Shown in pieces: positions 1 to 7,997 of a DNA stretch of 23,352 nt. The notes under the pieces were generated by a model. That model made no database searches and was not told the DNA's origin. It was given only the letters and a program-made list of their open reading frames with translations. The stretch is from an uncultured bacterium. Its GTDB lineage: Bacteria; Bacillota; Clostridia; Oscillospirales; Ruminococcaceae. Location of the stretch: assembly GCA_934845495.1 (NCBI GenBank), contig CAKWRB010000003.1:1-23352 (forward strand), given 5' to 3'. Both the position numbers and the translations under genes were made by a program. How positions within the stretch are numbered: the first letter of the stretch is position 1; the number at the start of each line of letters is the position of its first letter.

Positions 1-6
1 ATAACC

Positions 7-1374
7 ATGACTGAGAGACAACAGCAGTTGGTTCAGAATGTAGAAAAGCACCGCCAGATGATCCTGGATGCCGAGCGCTGGCTCTGGGCACACCCCCAGA
101 CCGGCTTCACCGAGTGGGAAGCCCACAACTACCTGGTGGAAAAGTATGAGGCCCTGGGCTACACCCTCACCCTGGCCGGCAATATCCCCGGCTTCTACAC
201 CGAGGTGGACACCGGCCGTCCCGGCCCCAAGCTGGCCATCTTCGGCGAGCTGGATGCCCTGGACATTGCCAACCACCCCGAGTCGGTCAACGGTATGACC
301 CACTGCTGCGGCCACAACGGCCAGTCCGCTGCTCTGCTGGGTATCGCTGCCGCACTGAAGGAGCCGGGCGCTCTGGATGGCCTGTGCGGTTCCATCCGTC
401 TGGTTGTGGTACCGGCCGAGGAGATGATCCAGCTGGCCTTCCGTGAAGATCTGCGCAAGAAGGGCGTGATCCAGTACATGGGCGGCAAGGTGGAATTCAT
501 GGTCCGCGGCCTGCTGGACGGCGTGGACATTGCCATGATGGTACACGGCAGCGCTGCCGGCCCGGAGGAAGCCTACGACTTCTCCGGTCTGCTGGGCATG
601 AACGGCTGCATGGCCAAGACCATCCGCTACAAGGGCAAGTCCTCCCACGCTGGCGGCGCTCCCCACCTGGGCGTAAATGCACAGTACGCTGCCATGCTGG
701 GTCTGCAGGCCTGCAACGACCTGCGCGAGACCTTCCAGGAGAAGGATTCCATCCGCTTCCACCCCATTATGATGGGCGTCAACTGCGCCGTAAACATCAT
801 TCCCGATGAGATGAAGATCGAAAGCTATGTCCGCGGCAAGAGCCTGGAGGCCATCAAGCGGGAGAACATCAAGGTCAACCGCGCCCTGACTGGCGCTGCC
901 CTGGCCCTGGGTGCCGGTGTGGAACTCAGCGACCGTCCCGGCTACTCCCCCGAATACCACGACCCTGCCTTCATGAAGCTGGTGGAGGAGTGCTGCTGCG
1001 ACCTCGTGGGTGAGGACCGCGTGAAGTTCGACTACCAGAGCTGGAGCACTGGTTCTTCCGACTTCGGCGACATCACCTGCGTAATGCCCGGTGTGCAGTT
1101 CTTTGCTGCCGGCGCTGTGGGCACCGGCCACGGCATCGACTACTTCATCAAGGACCCCAACCGGATGTGCGTCAACGCTGTCAAGGCCCAGCTCTTTGTT
1201 GCTGATGCCCTGCTCCGGGACGATGCTGCTGCTGCCCGCAAGATCATTGCCGACTACCAGCCGCAGTACCCGTCCATCCGCGCCTACCTGGATGCCATCA
1301 ACGAGCTGATCCTGGACAAGGACGCTGTTCGCTACGATGAAAACGGCAACGCTGTGGTAGACTTCAAGAACTGA
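7..1374 (+). CDS. M20D-family amidohydrolase (AbgB/IAA-amino acid hydrolase type)
   Basis: A 455-residue cytosolic metallohydrolase of the M20 peptidase family, subfamily D, which cleaves amide bonds of N-acyl or aminobenzoyl amino acids and short peptides. Visible metal and catalytic motifs are GELDAL (80-85), HCCGHNGQ (99-106), the Glu pair 138-139, His180, the dimerisation-domain motif KSSHAGGAPH (211-220) and GTGHGIDY (372-379). The HCCGHN and SSHAGGAPH signatures are those of AbgB-like members rather than of dipeptidase PepV or of PepT. It is full length for the family. The ATG lies 6 bases from the window edge, so the ribosome binding site and any operon partner upstream cannot be judged. 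A strong hairpin terminator follows. The true substrate cannot be told from sequence. Confidence 0.9.
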   Translation: MTERQQQLVQNVEKHRQMILDAERWLWAHPQTGFTEWEAHNYLVEKYEALGYTLTLAGNIPGFYTEVDTGRPGPKLAIFGELDALDIANHPESVNGMTHCCGHNGQSAALLGIAAALKEPGALDGLCGSIRLVVVPAEEMIQLAFREDLRKKGVIQYMGGKVEFMVRGLLDGVDIAMMVHGSAAGPEEAYDFSGLLGMNGCMAKTIRYKGKSSHAGGAPHLGVNAQYAAMLGLQACNDLRETFQEKDSIRFHPIMMGVNCAVNIIPDEMKIESYVRGKSLEAIKRENIKVNRALTGAALALGAGVELSDRPGYSPEYHDPAFMKLVEECCCDLVGEDRVKFDYQSWSTGSSDFGDITCVMPGVQFFAAGAVGTGHGIDYFIKDPNRMCVNAVKAQLFVADALLRDDAAAARKIIADYQPQYPSIRAYLDAINELILDKDAVRYDENGNAVVDFKN

Positions 1375-1396
1375 ATTTTCCCCCATACAACGGCAT

Positions 1397-1436
1397 AAAA
1401 AGAACGGGTATCCCCTGGGGGATACCCGTTCTTTTT
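1397..1436. terminator. Bidirectional intrinsic terminator
   Basis: A near-perfect hairpin with stem GAACGGGTATCCC and its complement is flanked by an A-run on the left and a T-run on the right. It lies between the 3' ends of the converging M20D and pdaA genes and can end transcription from both sides. Confidence 0.9.
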
Positions 1437-1451
1437 ACTGCGGAGGAGCGA

Positions 1452-2426
1452 TCACTCGGCCTGGGAGCTGGCAGAAGCTCCTGCCCGGGGATTTTCCACC
1501 GGCGGGATATTGTAGACCGACACCGTATACCCCTGGGCTCGGGCTTCGTCGATGAAGCTGCCAAGGATTTCGCTGTTGGTTTCGGAGACAGCGTGCAGCA
1601 GATAGATGGCACCCGGATGCAGAGCACCGGTCACCTTCCGGTAGGCAGTGTCCGGATCGGGCTGGTTGTTCTGGTCCCAGTCGTTGTAGGCATAGCTCCA
1701 GAAGGAGGTCTGGTAGCCGGCGTCCTGAAGAACTGCCAGGCTCTGCTCGCTGAACACCCCTTCGGGGTACCGGAACAGGAACATCGAGTAGCCGAACTGT
1801 TCCTCCACATAGTCGTGCAGGTCCTTGATCTCGGCATACATCTCCTCGGGGGTGATGGTGGTGAAGTTGGGGTGGTTCATGCTGTGGTTGCCCACGATAT
1901 GCCCCTCGTCGATCATGCGCTGCACCAGCTCGGGATTGGTTTTGCAGTAGTGCCCGGTGACAAAGAACACCGCCTGCACCTGCTTTTCCTTGAGGATATC
2001 CAGGATATCGGCTGTGTTGCCGTTTTCGTAGCCCTCGTCAAAAGTGAGGTAAATGCGCTTTTCGTCCGGGCCGATGAAGTTGACATTGTACTCCCCGTAC
2101 TGCTCCTGCAGCTGCAGGCAGGCCAGGGGCCGATTCTTTTCGTCCATGTTGGTGGCCGGGCCCCAGGTCACCGCCTGGCCGGAGAGCTGGGCCACCACCG
2201 GGAAGTTGGTGCCCAGAGCCGGCTTGGCATAGGGGTAGGGGTCGCCGGGTTCCCACTCCGGCTCCGGTTCCGGTTCCGGTTCGGGCTCCGGCTCGGACGG
2301 GGCCGCCATACTCGACTGCGGTTCGCTCTGGGACGAGGGGCGCTCCTCGCCCCGGTCGGTGGTGCAAGCGCTCAGCCCCACCGTCAGGGTCAGCGCCAGC
2401 AGGATACAGATCCAACGGTTTTTCAT
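1452..2426 (-). CDS. pdaA: PdaA-like polysaccharide deacetylase (muramic-delta-lactam synthesis)
   Basis: A 324-residue lipoprotein-like NodB-fold deacetylase (carbohydrate esterase 4). PdaA removes the N-acetyl group from muramic acid in spore cortex so that the delta-lactam recognised by germination lytic enzymes can form. The sequence has a signal peptide ending in lipobox LSAC (Cys21), a Pro-Glu repeat linker (about 45-60), then the motifs TFDEGYENG (128-136), HSMNH zinc site (181-185), RYPEGVFSE (219-227) and HPGAIYLLH (270-278). TFDxGYENG, GVFSE and HPGAIYLLH are PdaA-specific rather than general CE4. The chosen ATG has GGAGG 9 bases upstream and begins the signal peptide; an upstream in-frame GTG at 2525 has no ribosome site and abuts the likely transcription start. 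The lipobox plus PE linker differ from the shorter Bacillus protein. Confidence 0.88.
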   Translation of the reverse strand: MKNRWICILLALTLTVGLSACTTDRGEERPSSQSEPQSSMAAPSEPEPEPEPEPEPEWEPGDPYPYAKPALGTNFPVVAQLSGQAVTWGPATNMDEKNRPLACLQLQEQYGEYNVNFIGPDEKRIYLTFDEGYENGNTADILDILKEKQVQAVFFVTGHYCKTNPELVQRMIDEGHIVGNHSMNHPNFTTITPEEMYAEIKDLHDYVEEQFGYSMFLFRYPEGVFSEQSLAVLQDAGYQTSFWSYAYNDWDQNNQPDPDTAYRKVTGALHPGAIYLLHAVSETNSEILGSFIDEARAQGYTVSVYNIPPVENPRAGASASSQAE

Positions 2427-2530
2427 TCGCTTCTTCCTCCCATTTTTATGTCGGCGCCGCCCCGGAAGCCTCTTCCAGAATTGGGAATTTCTCCCGTAGC
2501 TGCGCGGTTTTTCGATGGTTTTCACCTCAA

Positions 2531-2559
2531 TAGTATACCATAGATCGGGGATTTCGTGC
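2531..2559 (-). promoter_or_regulatory. Candidate promoter of pdaA (sigma-G-like, also extended -10)
   Basis: Read on the minus strand, GCACG, a 17-base spacer and TATACTA occur about 100 bases before the pdaA ATG. TATACTA differs by one base from the forespore sigma-G -10 consensus CATACTA, and GCACG fits GHATR in 4 of 5 positions. The same -10 also reads as an extended sigma-A box, TGGTATACT. Assignment to sigma-G is inference, helped by pdaA being a sigma-G gene in Bacillus subtilis. The rest of the 2427-2748 gap shows only this promoter and the one for the next gene. Confidence 0.4.
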
Positions 2560-2690
2560 AGTCCCTCTCTGCTATTGTGCGCTGGTTTTCGCCATTCATT
2601 CCTCCGAAATGTGCTGAATCCGCTCTGTGGTATGTGACAGGGATATTACAGCCTCTTTACCTGAGTTTTACACACCAGTGCGCCGGAACA

Positions 2691-2699
2691 TGGTATACT
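2691..2699 (+). promoter_or_regulatory. Candidate extended -10 promoter of the Na/Pi cotransporter
   Basis: TGGTATACT is an extended -10 element 50 bases before the start codon at 2749. No good -35 hexamer sits at normal spacing, as is common for extended -10 promoters. A ribosome site AAGGAAGGA follows. Confidence 0.5.
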
Positions 2700-2748
2700 G
2701 ATAATTGAAAATTATATCAAACCATGTAAAAAGGAAGGAACAGTCACC

Positions 2749-4533
2749 ATGGATTTCTTCATGATCGTTTCCCTGCTGGGTGGACTTGCCCTGTTTCTGT
2801 ACGGTATGTCCATGCTGGGCAGCGGCCTGGAAAAACTCTCGAGCGGCCGCCTGGAACAGACTCTGGAAAAACTGACCAACAATGTCTTTAAGGGAGTGCT
2901 GCTGGGTGCCCTGGTCACCGGCGCCATCCAGTCCTCCTCGGCCACCACCGTCATCGTGGTGGGCCTGGTCAACGCCCGGATCCTCAAGCTCCGGCAAGCC
3001 ATCGGCGTCATCATGGGCGCCAACATCGGTACCACCATCACCTCGCACATCCTGCGGCTTTCGGACCTGAGTTCGGATAACTTCTTCCTCATGCTCCTCA
3101 AGCCCTCCACCCTGGCCCCGCTGGTGGGCATCATCGGCATCCTGCTGGTGATGGGCGGTAAAAAGCAGAAGTACAAGACCATGGGCGAGATCCTGCTGGG
3201 CTTCTGCATTCTGTTCACCGGTATGTTCAACATGGAAGCTGCCGTGCGTCCGCTGAGCGAGTCGCCTCAGTTTGCCAACCTGTTCGCCTCCTTCTCCAAC
3301 CCGGTGATCGGTGTGCTGGTGGGCGCTGGTGTCACTGCCATTATCCAGTCCTCCTCGGCCTCCATCGGTATCCTGCAGGCTCTCAGCTCCACCGGTATTA
3401 TCACCTGGTCGTCGGCTGTGCCGATCATTCTCGGCCAGAACATCGGCACCTGCATCACCCCCATCCTGGCCTCCATCGGCGCCTCCAAGAACGCCAAGCG
3501 CACTGCTGCCGTTCACCTTTCCTTCAACATCATCGGCACCATCGTCTTTCTGATCATCACCTACACCATTCAGTCGCTGTCCCCCTTCTCCTTCTGGGAT
3601 CTGCCCATCGATAAGGGCGGCATCGCCAACTTCCACACCCTCTTCAATGTCAGCGTCACCCTCATGTTCCTGCCCTTTGTAGGCCTGCTGGAAAAGATGG
3701 TCGTATGCCTGATCCCCGAACAGCAGAATACAGACGAGGTGGACGACCCGGCCATCGCCCTGGACGACCGCCTGCTCACCTCCCCTGGTCTGGCCATTCA
3801 GCACTGCCGCAATGCCGTGCTGCAGATGGGCAAGCTGGCCCGGAAGAACTTTTCCGCCAGTGTGCGCCAGCTGGAGCAGTACAACCACAAGGAAGTGGAA
3901 AAGATCCGGGAGCGGGAGGATACCATCGACCGCCTGGAGGACCGTCTGGGCAACTATATCCTCAAGATCCCCCAGGACAATCTGAGCGAGGAATCCAGCG
4001 CCACCATTTCGGCCCTGCTGCATATCCTCAGCGAATTTGAGCGCATCGGTGACTACTCCATCAATCTGGTGGAGTTTGCCGAGAATATGGAATCCACCGG
4101 CGCCGAATTCTCCCCCCAGGCCAAGTTTGAGCTGATTGCCATCGGCGAGGCCGTCAAGGAGGCCATCGATATGGCGGTGGGCTGCTTTGAAAAGCAGGAC
4201 CTGGCCCTGGCCGAGACCATCGAGCCTCTGGAAGAGGTGGTGGACCAGATGCAGGAGACCCTCAAGGATCGCCATATCAACCGCCTGCGCAACGGCCAGT
4301 GTACCGTGGATGCCGCCTTCCCGTTTGTGGAATCCCTCTCCTGCCTGGAGCGTATCTCGGACCACTGCTCCAACATCGGCATCTATATGATCAGCTATGT
4401 CCGCGGCAGTGAGGAACTGGATCACCACACCTACATCATGCAGCTGCATTCCGGCGATGTAGGCCACTACAACGAGCAGTTCCGCCGCTACACCGAAAAA
4501 TACTACGATCAGATCCGGGTCGCCAAGTCCTGA
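2749..4533 (+). CDS. Na/Pi cotransporter family protein with PhoU-like C-terminal domain
   Basis: A 594-residue inner-membrane protein of the NptA/YjbB (PF02690) family, which couples sodium to phosphate movement. The membrane half (about 1-320) carries the inverted-repeat signature twice: QSSSAT (61-66) with GANIGTT (90-96), and QSSSAS (200-205) with GQNIGTC (229-235). Residues about 350-590 are helical and charged and resemble two PhoU repeats, the usual cytosolic regulatory part of this bacterial subclass. The start has AAGGAAGGA about 6 bases upstream. It is a single-gene unit, with its own extended -10 promoter and a terminator immediately downstream. Family members have been linked to phosphate efflux or uptake; direction cannot be decided here. 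No pst or pho genes are nearby. Confidence 0.92.
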   Translation: MDFFMIVSLLGGLALFLYGMSMLGSGLEKLSSGRLEQTLEKLTNNVFKGVLLGALVTGAIQSSSATTVIVVGLVNARILKLRQAIGVIMGANIGTTITSHILRLSDLSSDNFFLMLLKPSTLAPLVGIIGILLVMGGKKQKYKTMGEILLGFCILFTGMFNMEAAVRPLSESPQFANLFASFSNPVIGVLVGAGVTAIIQSSSASIGILQALSSTGIITWSSAVPIILGQNIGTCITPILASIGASKNAKRTAAVHLSFNIIGTIVFLIITYTIQSLSPFSFWDLPIDKGGIANFHTLFNVSVTLMFLPFVGLLEKMVVCLIPEQQNTDEVDDPAIALDDRLLTSPGLAIQHCRNAVLQMGKLARKNFSASVRQLEQYNHKEVEKIREREDTIDRLEDRLGNYILKIPQDNLSEESSATISALLHILSEFERIGDYSINLVEFAENMESTGAEFSPQAKFELIAIGEAVKEAIDMAVGCFEKQDLALAETIEPLEEVVDQMQETLKDRHINRLRNGQCTVDAAFPFVESLSCLERISDHCSNIGIYMISYVRGSEELDHHTYIMQLHSGDVGHYNEQFRRYTEKYYDQIRVAKS

Positions 4534-4560
4534 CCCATCCTCTGATCCAACCGTTCCGAA

Positions 4561-4595
4561 CAGGGCGCACCCACCGGGGTGTGCTCTGTTTTTTT
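4561..4595 (+). terminator. Intrinsic terminator of the Na/Pi cotransporter gene
   Basis: An 11-bp stem (AGGGCGCACCC with GGGTGTGCTCT, two G-U pairs, 4-base loop) is followed by seven T residues, 28 bases after the stop codon. Confidence 0.9.
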
Positions 4596-4634
4596 ACTGC
4601 CGGCCGATGGGGATCCCCTCCGGCTTCGGGGCAC

Positions 4635-4669
4635 AAAAAAACACCCGCCTCCGCAGGGGAAGACGGGTG
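4635..4669 (-). terminator. Intrinsic terminator of the Cache-like membrane protein gene
   Basis: On the minus strand, CACCCG and an imperfect inner stem CTTCC/GGAGG close into CGGGTG, followed by seven T residues. It lies just past the stop codon at 4694. Confidence 0.8.
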
Positions 4670-4693
4670 ATCTTTGTGCTATATCCGAGGGAC

Positions 4694-5569
4694 TCAGGCC
4701 TCCGGCGGTGCCGGAGGATCCTGGTCGAGGGGCTCCCCGGTCATCGGGTCAAAATTGCCGCCCGCAGGCTCCGGTGGTTCGGGCAGTTCAGGGGTGGGCT
4801 CAAAGCTGCCGGCAGTGAAGTCCCCCGGAGTCGGAACGGTGGGGTCGGGCGGTGTGGGGCGCGGGAACTTCTTGCGCAGGCGGGAGATGAACACCAGCAT
4901 TGCCAGCGAAAGGGCAAAGAGCAGGAAGCCCATCCAGCTCACCAGGCTGAGATCCACAAAGCCCAGCTGGGTGAAGTCGATGTCCGCTGCCGGGAACTGG
5001 GCCACCAGGGCTGCCGCCGGAGCACCACTGCGGTCCCGCACCACGGCGGCAATGCCCAGCAGCGGGGTTTCGGTGCCGGCTTCCACCGGGGCCTTGGTGT
5101 AGGCCTCCTCGGTCTTGCCGTCCAGCACTCCGTTCACACCCGAGCCGAACTTTTCCGCCACCGGGCCGCTCCACAGGCTGCCGGGCGCCAGATAGGTCAG
5201 ATCGGCGGTGCCGGTATCCCGGTAGCTGCTGTCACACAGGACGATGGTCTTGCCGTTTTTCTGGGTGGTCAGCCAGATGCGGTCATACCCGGCGGCATCG
5301 CGCACCTCGGTGAGCAGCCCGCTCATCTTCTTGAAGTCGTTGCCCTGCATGGGGGTTTTGATCAGGGCTGCCAGCCGGTCCTCACCCAGCTCACTCACCG
5401 CAATGGAGAGGGTGCGCAGGTTGGCGATGCCGGCATCGGCCAGCGCCTCGATCCGGGCATTTTTCCGGGCGGCCGGCCAGGCGGAGGACACTGTCCCCAG
5501 CAGCAGTGAAACCACCATCACCACTGCCAGCACCGGGCGCAGCAGCCGGTTGTAGAGTATCTTTTCCAT
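4694..5569 (-). CDS. Membrane-anchored protein with extracellular Cache-like domain, no output domain
   Basis: A 291-residue protein of unrecognised exact family. A hydrophobic segment at about 12-30 and a second at about 208-228 bracket an external domain (about 31-205). That domain has the look of a Cache ligand-binding sensor: a long helix, then a strand-rich part with YDRIWLT, a loop with WSGP, and the closing pattern LLGIAAVVRDRSGAPAAALV, which resembles the final strands of Cache domains in chemoreceptors and kinases. After the second helix come basic RLRKK and a proline-rich cytoplasmic tail (236-291) with no HAMP, kinase, GGDEF or methyl-accepting part. AAGGAGG lies 10 bases before the ATG. 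It is monocistronic, with its own promoter and terminator. Domain naming is inference from pattern. Confidence 0.75.
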   Translation of the reverse strand: MEKILYNRLLRPVLAVVMVVSLLLGTVSSAWPAARKNARIEALADAGIANLRTLSIAVSELGEDRLAALIKTPMQGNDFKKMSGLLTEVRDAAGYDRIWLTTQKNGKTIVLCDSSYRDTGTADLTYLAPGSLWSGPVAEKFGSGVNGVLDGKTEEAYTKAPVEAGTETPLLGIAAVVRDRSGAPAAALVAQFPAADIDFTQLGFVDLSLVSWMGFLLFALSLAMLVFISRLRKKFPRPTPPDPTVPTPGDFTAGSFEPTPELPEPPEPAGGNFDPMTGEPLDQDPPAPPEA

Positions 5570-5623
5570 GATTGTTCAGCCTCCTTCACCGCCGGTTGGA
5601 TCCCCGGGCGGCTCTTTGGTTTC

Positions 5624-5652
5624 AGTATAACACAAAGCCGCAGGATTTTACA
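5624..5652 (-). promoter_or_regulatory. Extended -10 promoter of the Cache-like protein gene
   Basis: On the minus strand TGTTATACT (5632 to 5624) is an extended -10 box, with a weak -35 TGTAAA at 17-base spacing inside the loop of the upstream MATE terminator. The gene starts 55 bases further on. Confidence 0.55.
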
Positions 5653-5664
5653 TCGTCCTGCGGC
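5631..5664 (-). terminator. Terminator of the MATE gene, overlapping the next promoter
   Basis: A 9-bp perfect stem GCCGCAGGA/TCCTGCGGC (5637-5645 with 5656-5664) lies directly after the MATE stop codon and on the minus strand is followed by a T-rich run, TTTGTG. The T tract is interrupted by G. The element overlaps the promoter of the next gene. Confidence 0.65.
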
Positions 5665-5670
5665 AAAAAT

Positions 5671-7011
5671 CTACTCGTCCAGCTTCCGGGCATCGGCCAG
5701 GAACCGGGTGCGGATCATATAGAAGGAGAGCCCGGCGGTGACCAGCTCGGCAAAGGGGATCGCCAGCCACAGGCCGTCCAGCCCCAGCAGGGTGGTCATC
5801 AGCCAGATGCCCACCAGGATAAAGAAGAAGGTGCGGGCAAAGGAGATCTGTGCCGAGGTGCGCCCATCCGACAGGGCGGTGAACAGCGCCGAGGCAAAGA
5901 TGTTGTACCCTGCAAAGAGGAAGGAGAGGGAAAAGAGCCGCATCCCACGGTCCACCAGCTGGGCGGTGAGGGAGCCCTCCGGGGCAAAGAGAACGGCAAT
6001 GAGCCCCGAACTGAGGTAGGATACCGCCGCCACCACCACCGAAGCCCCCAGCACGAACCGGATGCAGTGGTCCCGGATGCGCAGCAGGTAGCGGTGGTTT
6101 CCGGCGCCGTAGTGGTAGCCGAACACCGGGGCCACCCCGATGGAAAAGCCCATGAAAAAGGTCACCATCAAAAACTGGGCGTACATGATGACGGTGATGG
6201 CCGCCACCCCCTCGGTGCCGATCCAGGCCATGAGAATGAGGTTGAACACCACCGTGATGATGCTGGAGGCCAGATTGGTGACCATTTCGGAGGCGCCGTT
6301 GGCACAGCTGCGCAGCAGCACTGAAAAATCCCAGAGGGGCCGGGTAAAGCAGAGGCCGCCCCGGTTGCGGAAGAAGAACCAGAGTCCGCCCACCGCCGGG
6401 ATACAGTACCCGATGGCGGTGGCCAGCGCCGCCCCGGCAATGCCCATCTGCAGCGGCACAATGAAGAGGTAATCCAGCACCATGTTGGCAAGGCCGGCCC
6501 CCACGGTGAGCCCCAGCCCCAGTCCGGGCCGTCCGGCGGTGACCAGAAAGCTCTGGAACAGGCACTGGAGCATGGACATGGGCATGAACACCAACAGAAT
6601 GGTGATGTACTCCCGCCCGTAGGCCCAGGTATCCGCACTGGCACCCAGCAGATCCAGCACCGGGTCGGTAAAGGTCAGGCAGGCTGCCCCCGCCAGCACA
6701 CTGAAGCCCACCGCCGTGAGCACCACTGCGGTGAAGTGGCCGCTGGCCTCCCGGTGCTCGCCGCGGCCCATTTCGGCAGCGACCACAGCGCTGCCGCCGG
6801 TGGCAAACATGATGCCCACCGCCAGGAAGAAGCCGATGAGCGGATAGACGATGTTGGTGGCGGAGAGGGCAGCTGTTCCCACAAACCGCGAGATAAAGAA
6901 CCCATCCACAATGGTGTACATGGACAAAAACAGCATCATCACAATGGATGGCGCTGCAAACCGCAGCAGCTCCCCGGTGGAAAATTCCCGGGAAATACCC
7001 GGCGTATTCAT
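5671..7011 (-). CDS. MATE family multidrug/organic cation exporter
   Basis: A 446-residue polytopic inner-membrane transporter of the MATE family (MepA-like branch), normally exchanging Na+ or H+ for drugs and cationic metabolites. About 12 hydrophobic helices form two similar halves, about 15-210 and 235-430. The N-terminal half carries the typical run PSIVMMLFLSMYTIVDGFFI (21-40) followed by G-A-L-S-A-T-N. The true start is the ATG preceded by AAGGAGGG 5 bases upstream; a longer frame reaching 7149 runs back into the preceding gene and lacks a ribosome site. Downstream of the HAD gene on the same strand but separated by a hairpin with T-rich tail, so transcription may depend on read-through. 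No regulator gene is adjacent, and the substrate cannot be told. Confidence 0.92.
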   Translation of the reverse strand: MNTPGISREFSTGELLRFAAPSIVMMLFLSMYTIVDGFFISRFVGTAALSATNIVYPLIGFFLAVGIMFATGGSAVVAAEMGRGEHREASGHFTAVVLTAVGFSVLAGAACLTFTDPVLDLLGASADTWAYGREYITILLVFMPMSMLQCLFQSFLVTAGRPGLGLGLTVGAGLANMVLDYLFIVPLQMGIAGAALATAIGYCIPAVGGLWFFFRNRGGLCFTRPLWDFSVLLRSCANGASEMVTNLASSIITVVFNLILMAWIGTEGVAAITVIMYAQFLMVTFFMGFSIGVAPVFGYHYGAGNHRYLLRIRDHCIRFVLGASVVVAAVSYLSSGLIAVLFAPEGSLTAQLVDRGMRLFSLSFLFAGYNIFASALFTALSDGRTSAQISFARTFFFILVGIWLMTTLLGLDGLWLAIPFAELVTAGLSFYMIRTRFLADARKLDE

Positions 7012-7042
7012 AAAACCCTCCTTCTCCCCCCACAAGAGGGGG

Positions 7043-7083
7043 CACAAAACAAAGACGGGCGGCAGAAGAAAGCCCCCTGCCGC
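7043..7083 (-). terminator. Terminator or attenuator between HAD phosphatase and MATE genes
   Basis: A 7-bp stem GCGGCAG/CTGCCGC (7083-7077 with 7065-7059, minus strand) is followed by CCGTCTTTGTTTTGTG. The T tract is interrupted, so termination is probably partial. I found no clear separate promoter for the MATE gene downstream of it. Confidence 0.6.
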
Positions 7084-7120
7084 TCGTTCACATACATAGA
7101 TTTCCGCTTGCCAGCCCGGA

Positions 7121-7894
7121 TCAGCCGGGAATCTCTCCCACGCCGCCAAGGATCACCCGGGGGCGGTAGGGGAAGCGGTCCACTTCCTCCCGGGAGGTGA
7201 CGCCGGACAGCACCAGGACGGTGTCCAGGCCGCTTTCGATGCCGGCGACGATGTCGGTATCCATGCGGTCGCCAATGATGGCTGCCTCGTTGGAGTGTAC
7301 CCCCAGCATATTGAGGCCGGTGCGCATCATCAGCGGATTGGGCTTGCCGATGTAGTAGGCCTCCTGCCCGGTGACCATCTCGATGGGCTTGACCAGCGCC
7401 CGGCAGGCCGGCACGATGCCCTGCTCCGAGGGGCCGGTGAGGTCGGGGTTGGTGGCGATGAGCCGGGCCCCACGGAACACATGGTGTACCGCCCGGCAGA
7501 TGTTGTCGTAATTGTAGCTGGTGGATTCCCCCACCACCACATAATCGGGGTTGGTATCGGTGAGGGTGATGCCCCGCTCATACAGGGCGTTGTACAGCCC
7601 GGGTTCGCCGATGACGAACACATGGGCTCCCGGCATCTGCCGGGCGATGAAATCCGCTGTGGCCTGGGCGCTGGTGTAGAAGTGGCTCTCGTCCACCTGC
7701 AGGCCCATCCAGGCCAGCTTTTCATGGAGCTGGCGCGGGGTCTTGCCGCTGTTGTTGGTCAGGAAGAGAAACTCCTTCTCGGTTTCGTACAGCCAGTTGA
7801 CAAACTCCACCACACCCGGAAGGATCCGGTTCCCGTGGTAGATCACCCCGTCCATATCACAGATAAATCCCTTTTTCGCACGGATCTTGTCCAT
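7121..7894 (-). CDS. HAD-IIA family sugar/nucleotide phosphatase (NagD-like)
   Basis: A 257-residue cytosolic phosphatase of the haloacid dehalogenase superfamily, subfamily IIA (NagD/AraL/PGP group). These hydrolyse small phosphate esters such as sugar phosphates, nucleotides or glycolytic side products. All HAD motifs are visible: DMDGV with nucleophile Asp13 and general acid Asp15, TNNS (46-49), the Lys184 of GKPNP, and the metal site GDRMDTDI (208-215). The IIA cap lies between motifs 2 and 3. The ATG at 7894 has AAAGGA 6 bases upstream; a GTG 21 bases earlier has none. A good sigma-A promoter lies at 7955-7984. The substrate is unknown; the MATE gene follows after a weak terminator. Confidence 0.93.
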   Translation of the reverse strand: MDKIRAKKGFICDMDGVIYHGNRILPGVVEFVNWLYETEKEFLFLTNNSGKTPRQLHEKLAWMGLQVDESHFYTSAQATADFIARQMPGAHVFVIGEPGLYNALYERGITLTDTNPDYVVVGESTSYNYDNICRAVHHVFRGARLIATNPDLTGPSEQGIVPACRALVKPIEMVTGQEAYYIGKPNPLMMRTGLNMLGVHSNEAAIIGDRMDTDIVAGIESGLDTVLVLSGVTSREEVDRFPYRPRVILGGVGEIPG

Positions 7895-7954
7895 ACACAG
7901 TCCTTTCCGCGCCACTGCTTCCGGCGCCGGTTCTTATTTTTGCTTCCTGATCCG

Positions 7955-7984
7955 AGTGTACAATAGTTCCGGGTGGTCTGTCAA
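7955..7984 (-). promoter_or_regulatory. Sigma-A promoter of the HAD phosphatase gene
   Basis: On the minus strand TTGACA (7984-7979), an 18-base spacer and TACACT (7960-7955), about 60 bases before the ATG. Confidence 0.8.
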
Positions 7985-7997
7985 GCGGGGCAGGCCC

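Noticed and set aside
2668..4467. A 599-codon open frame on the minus strand across the Na/Pi cotransporter gene
   Set aside because: It mirrors the real gene in a G+C-rich sequence, is low in hydrophobic order, rich in His/Gly/Asp/Gln, and has no ribosome site or family match.
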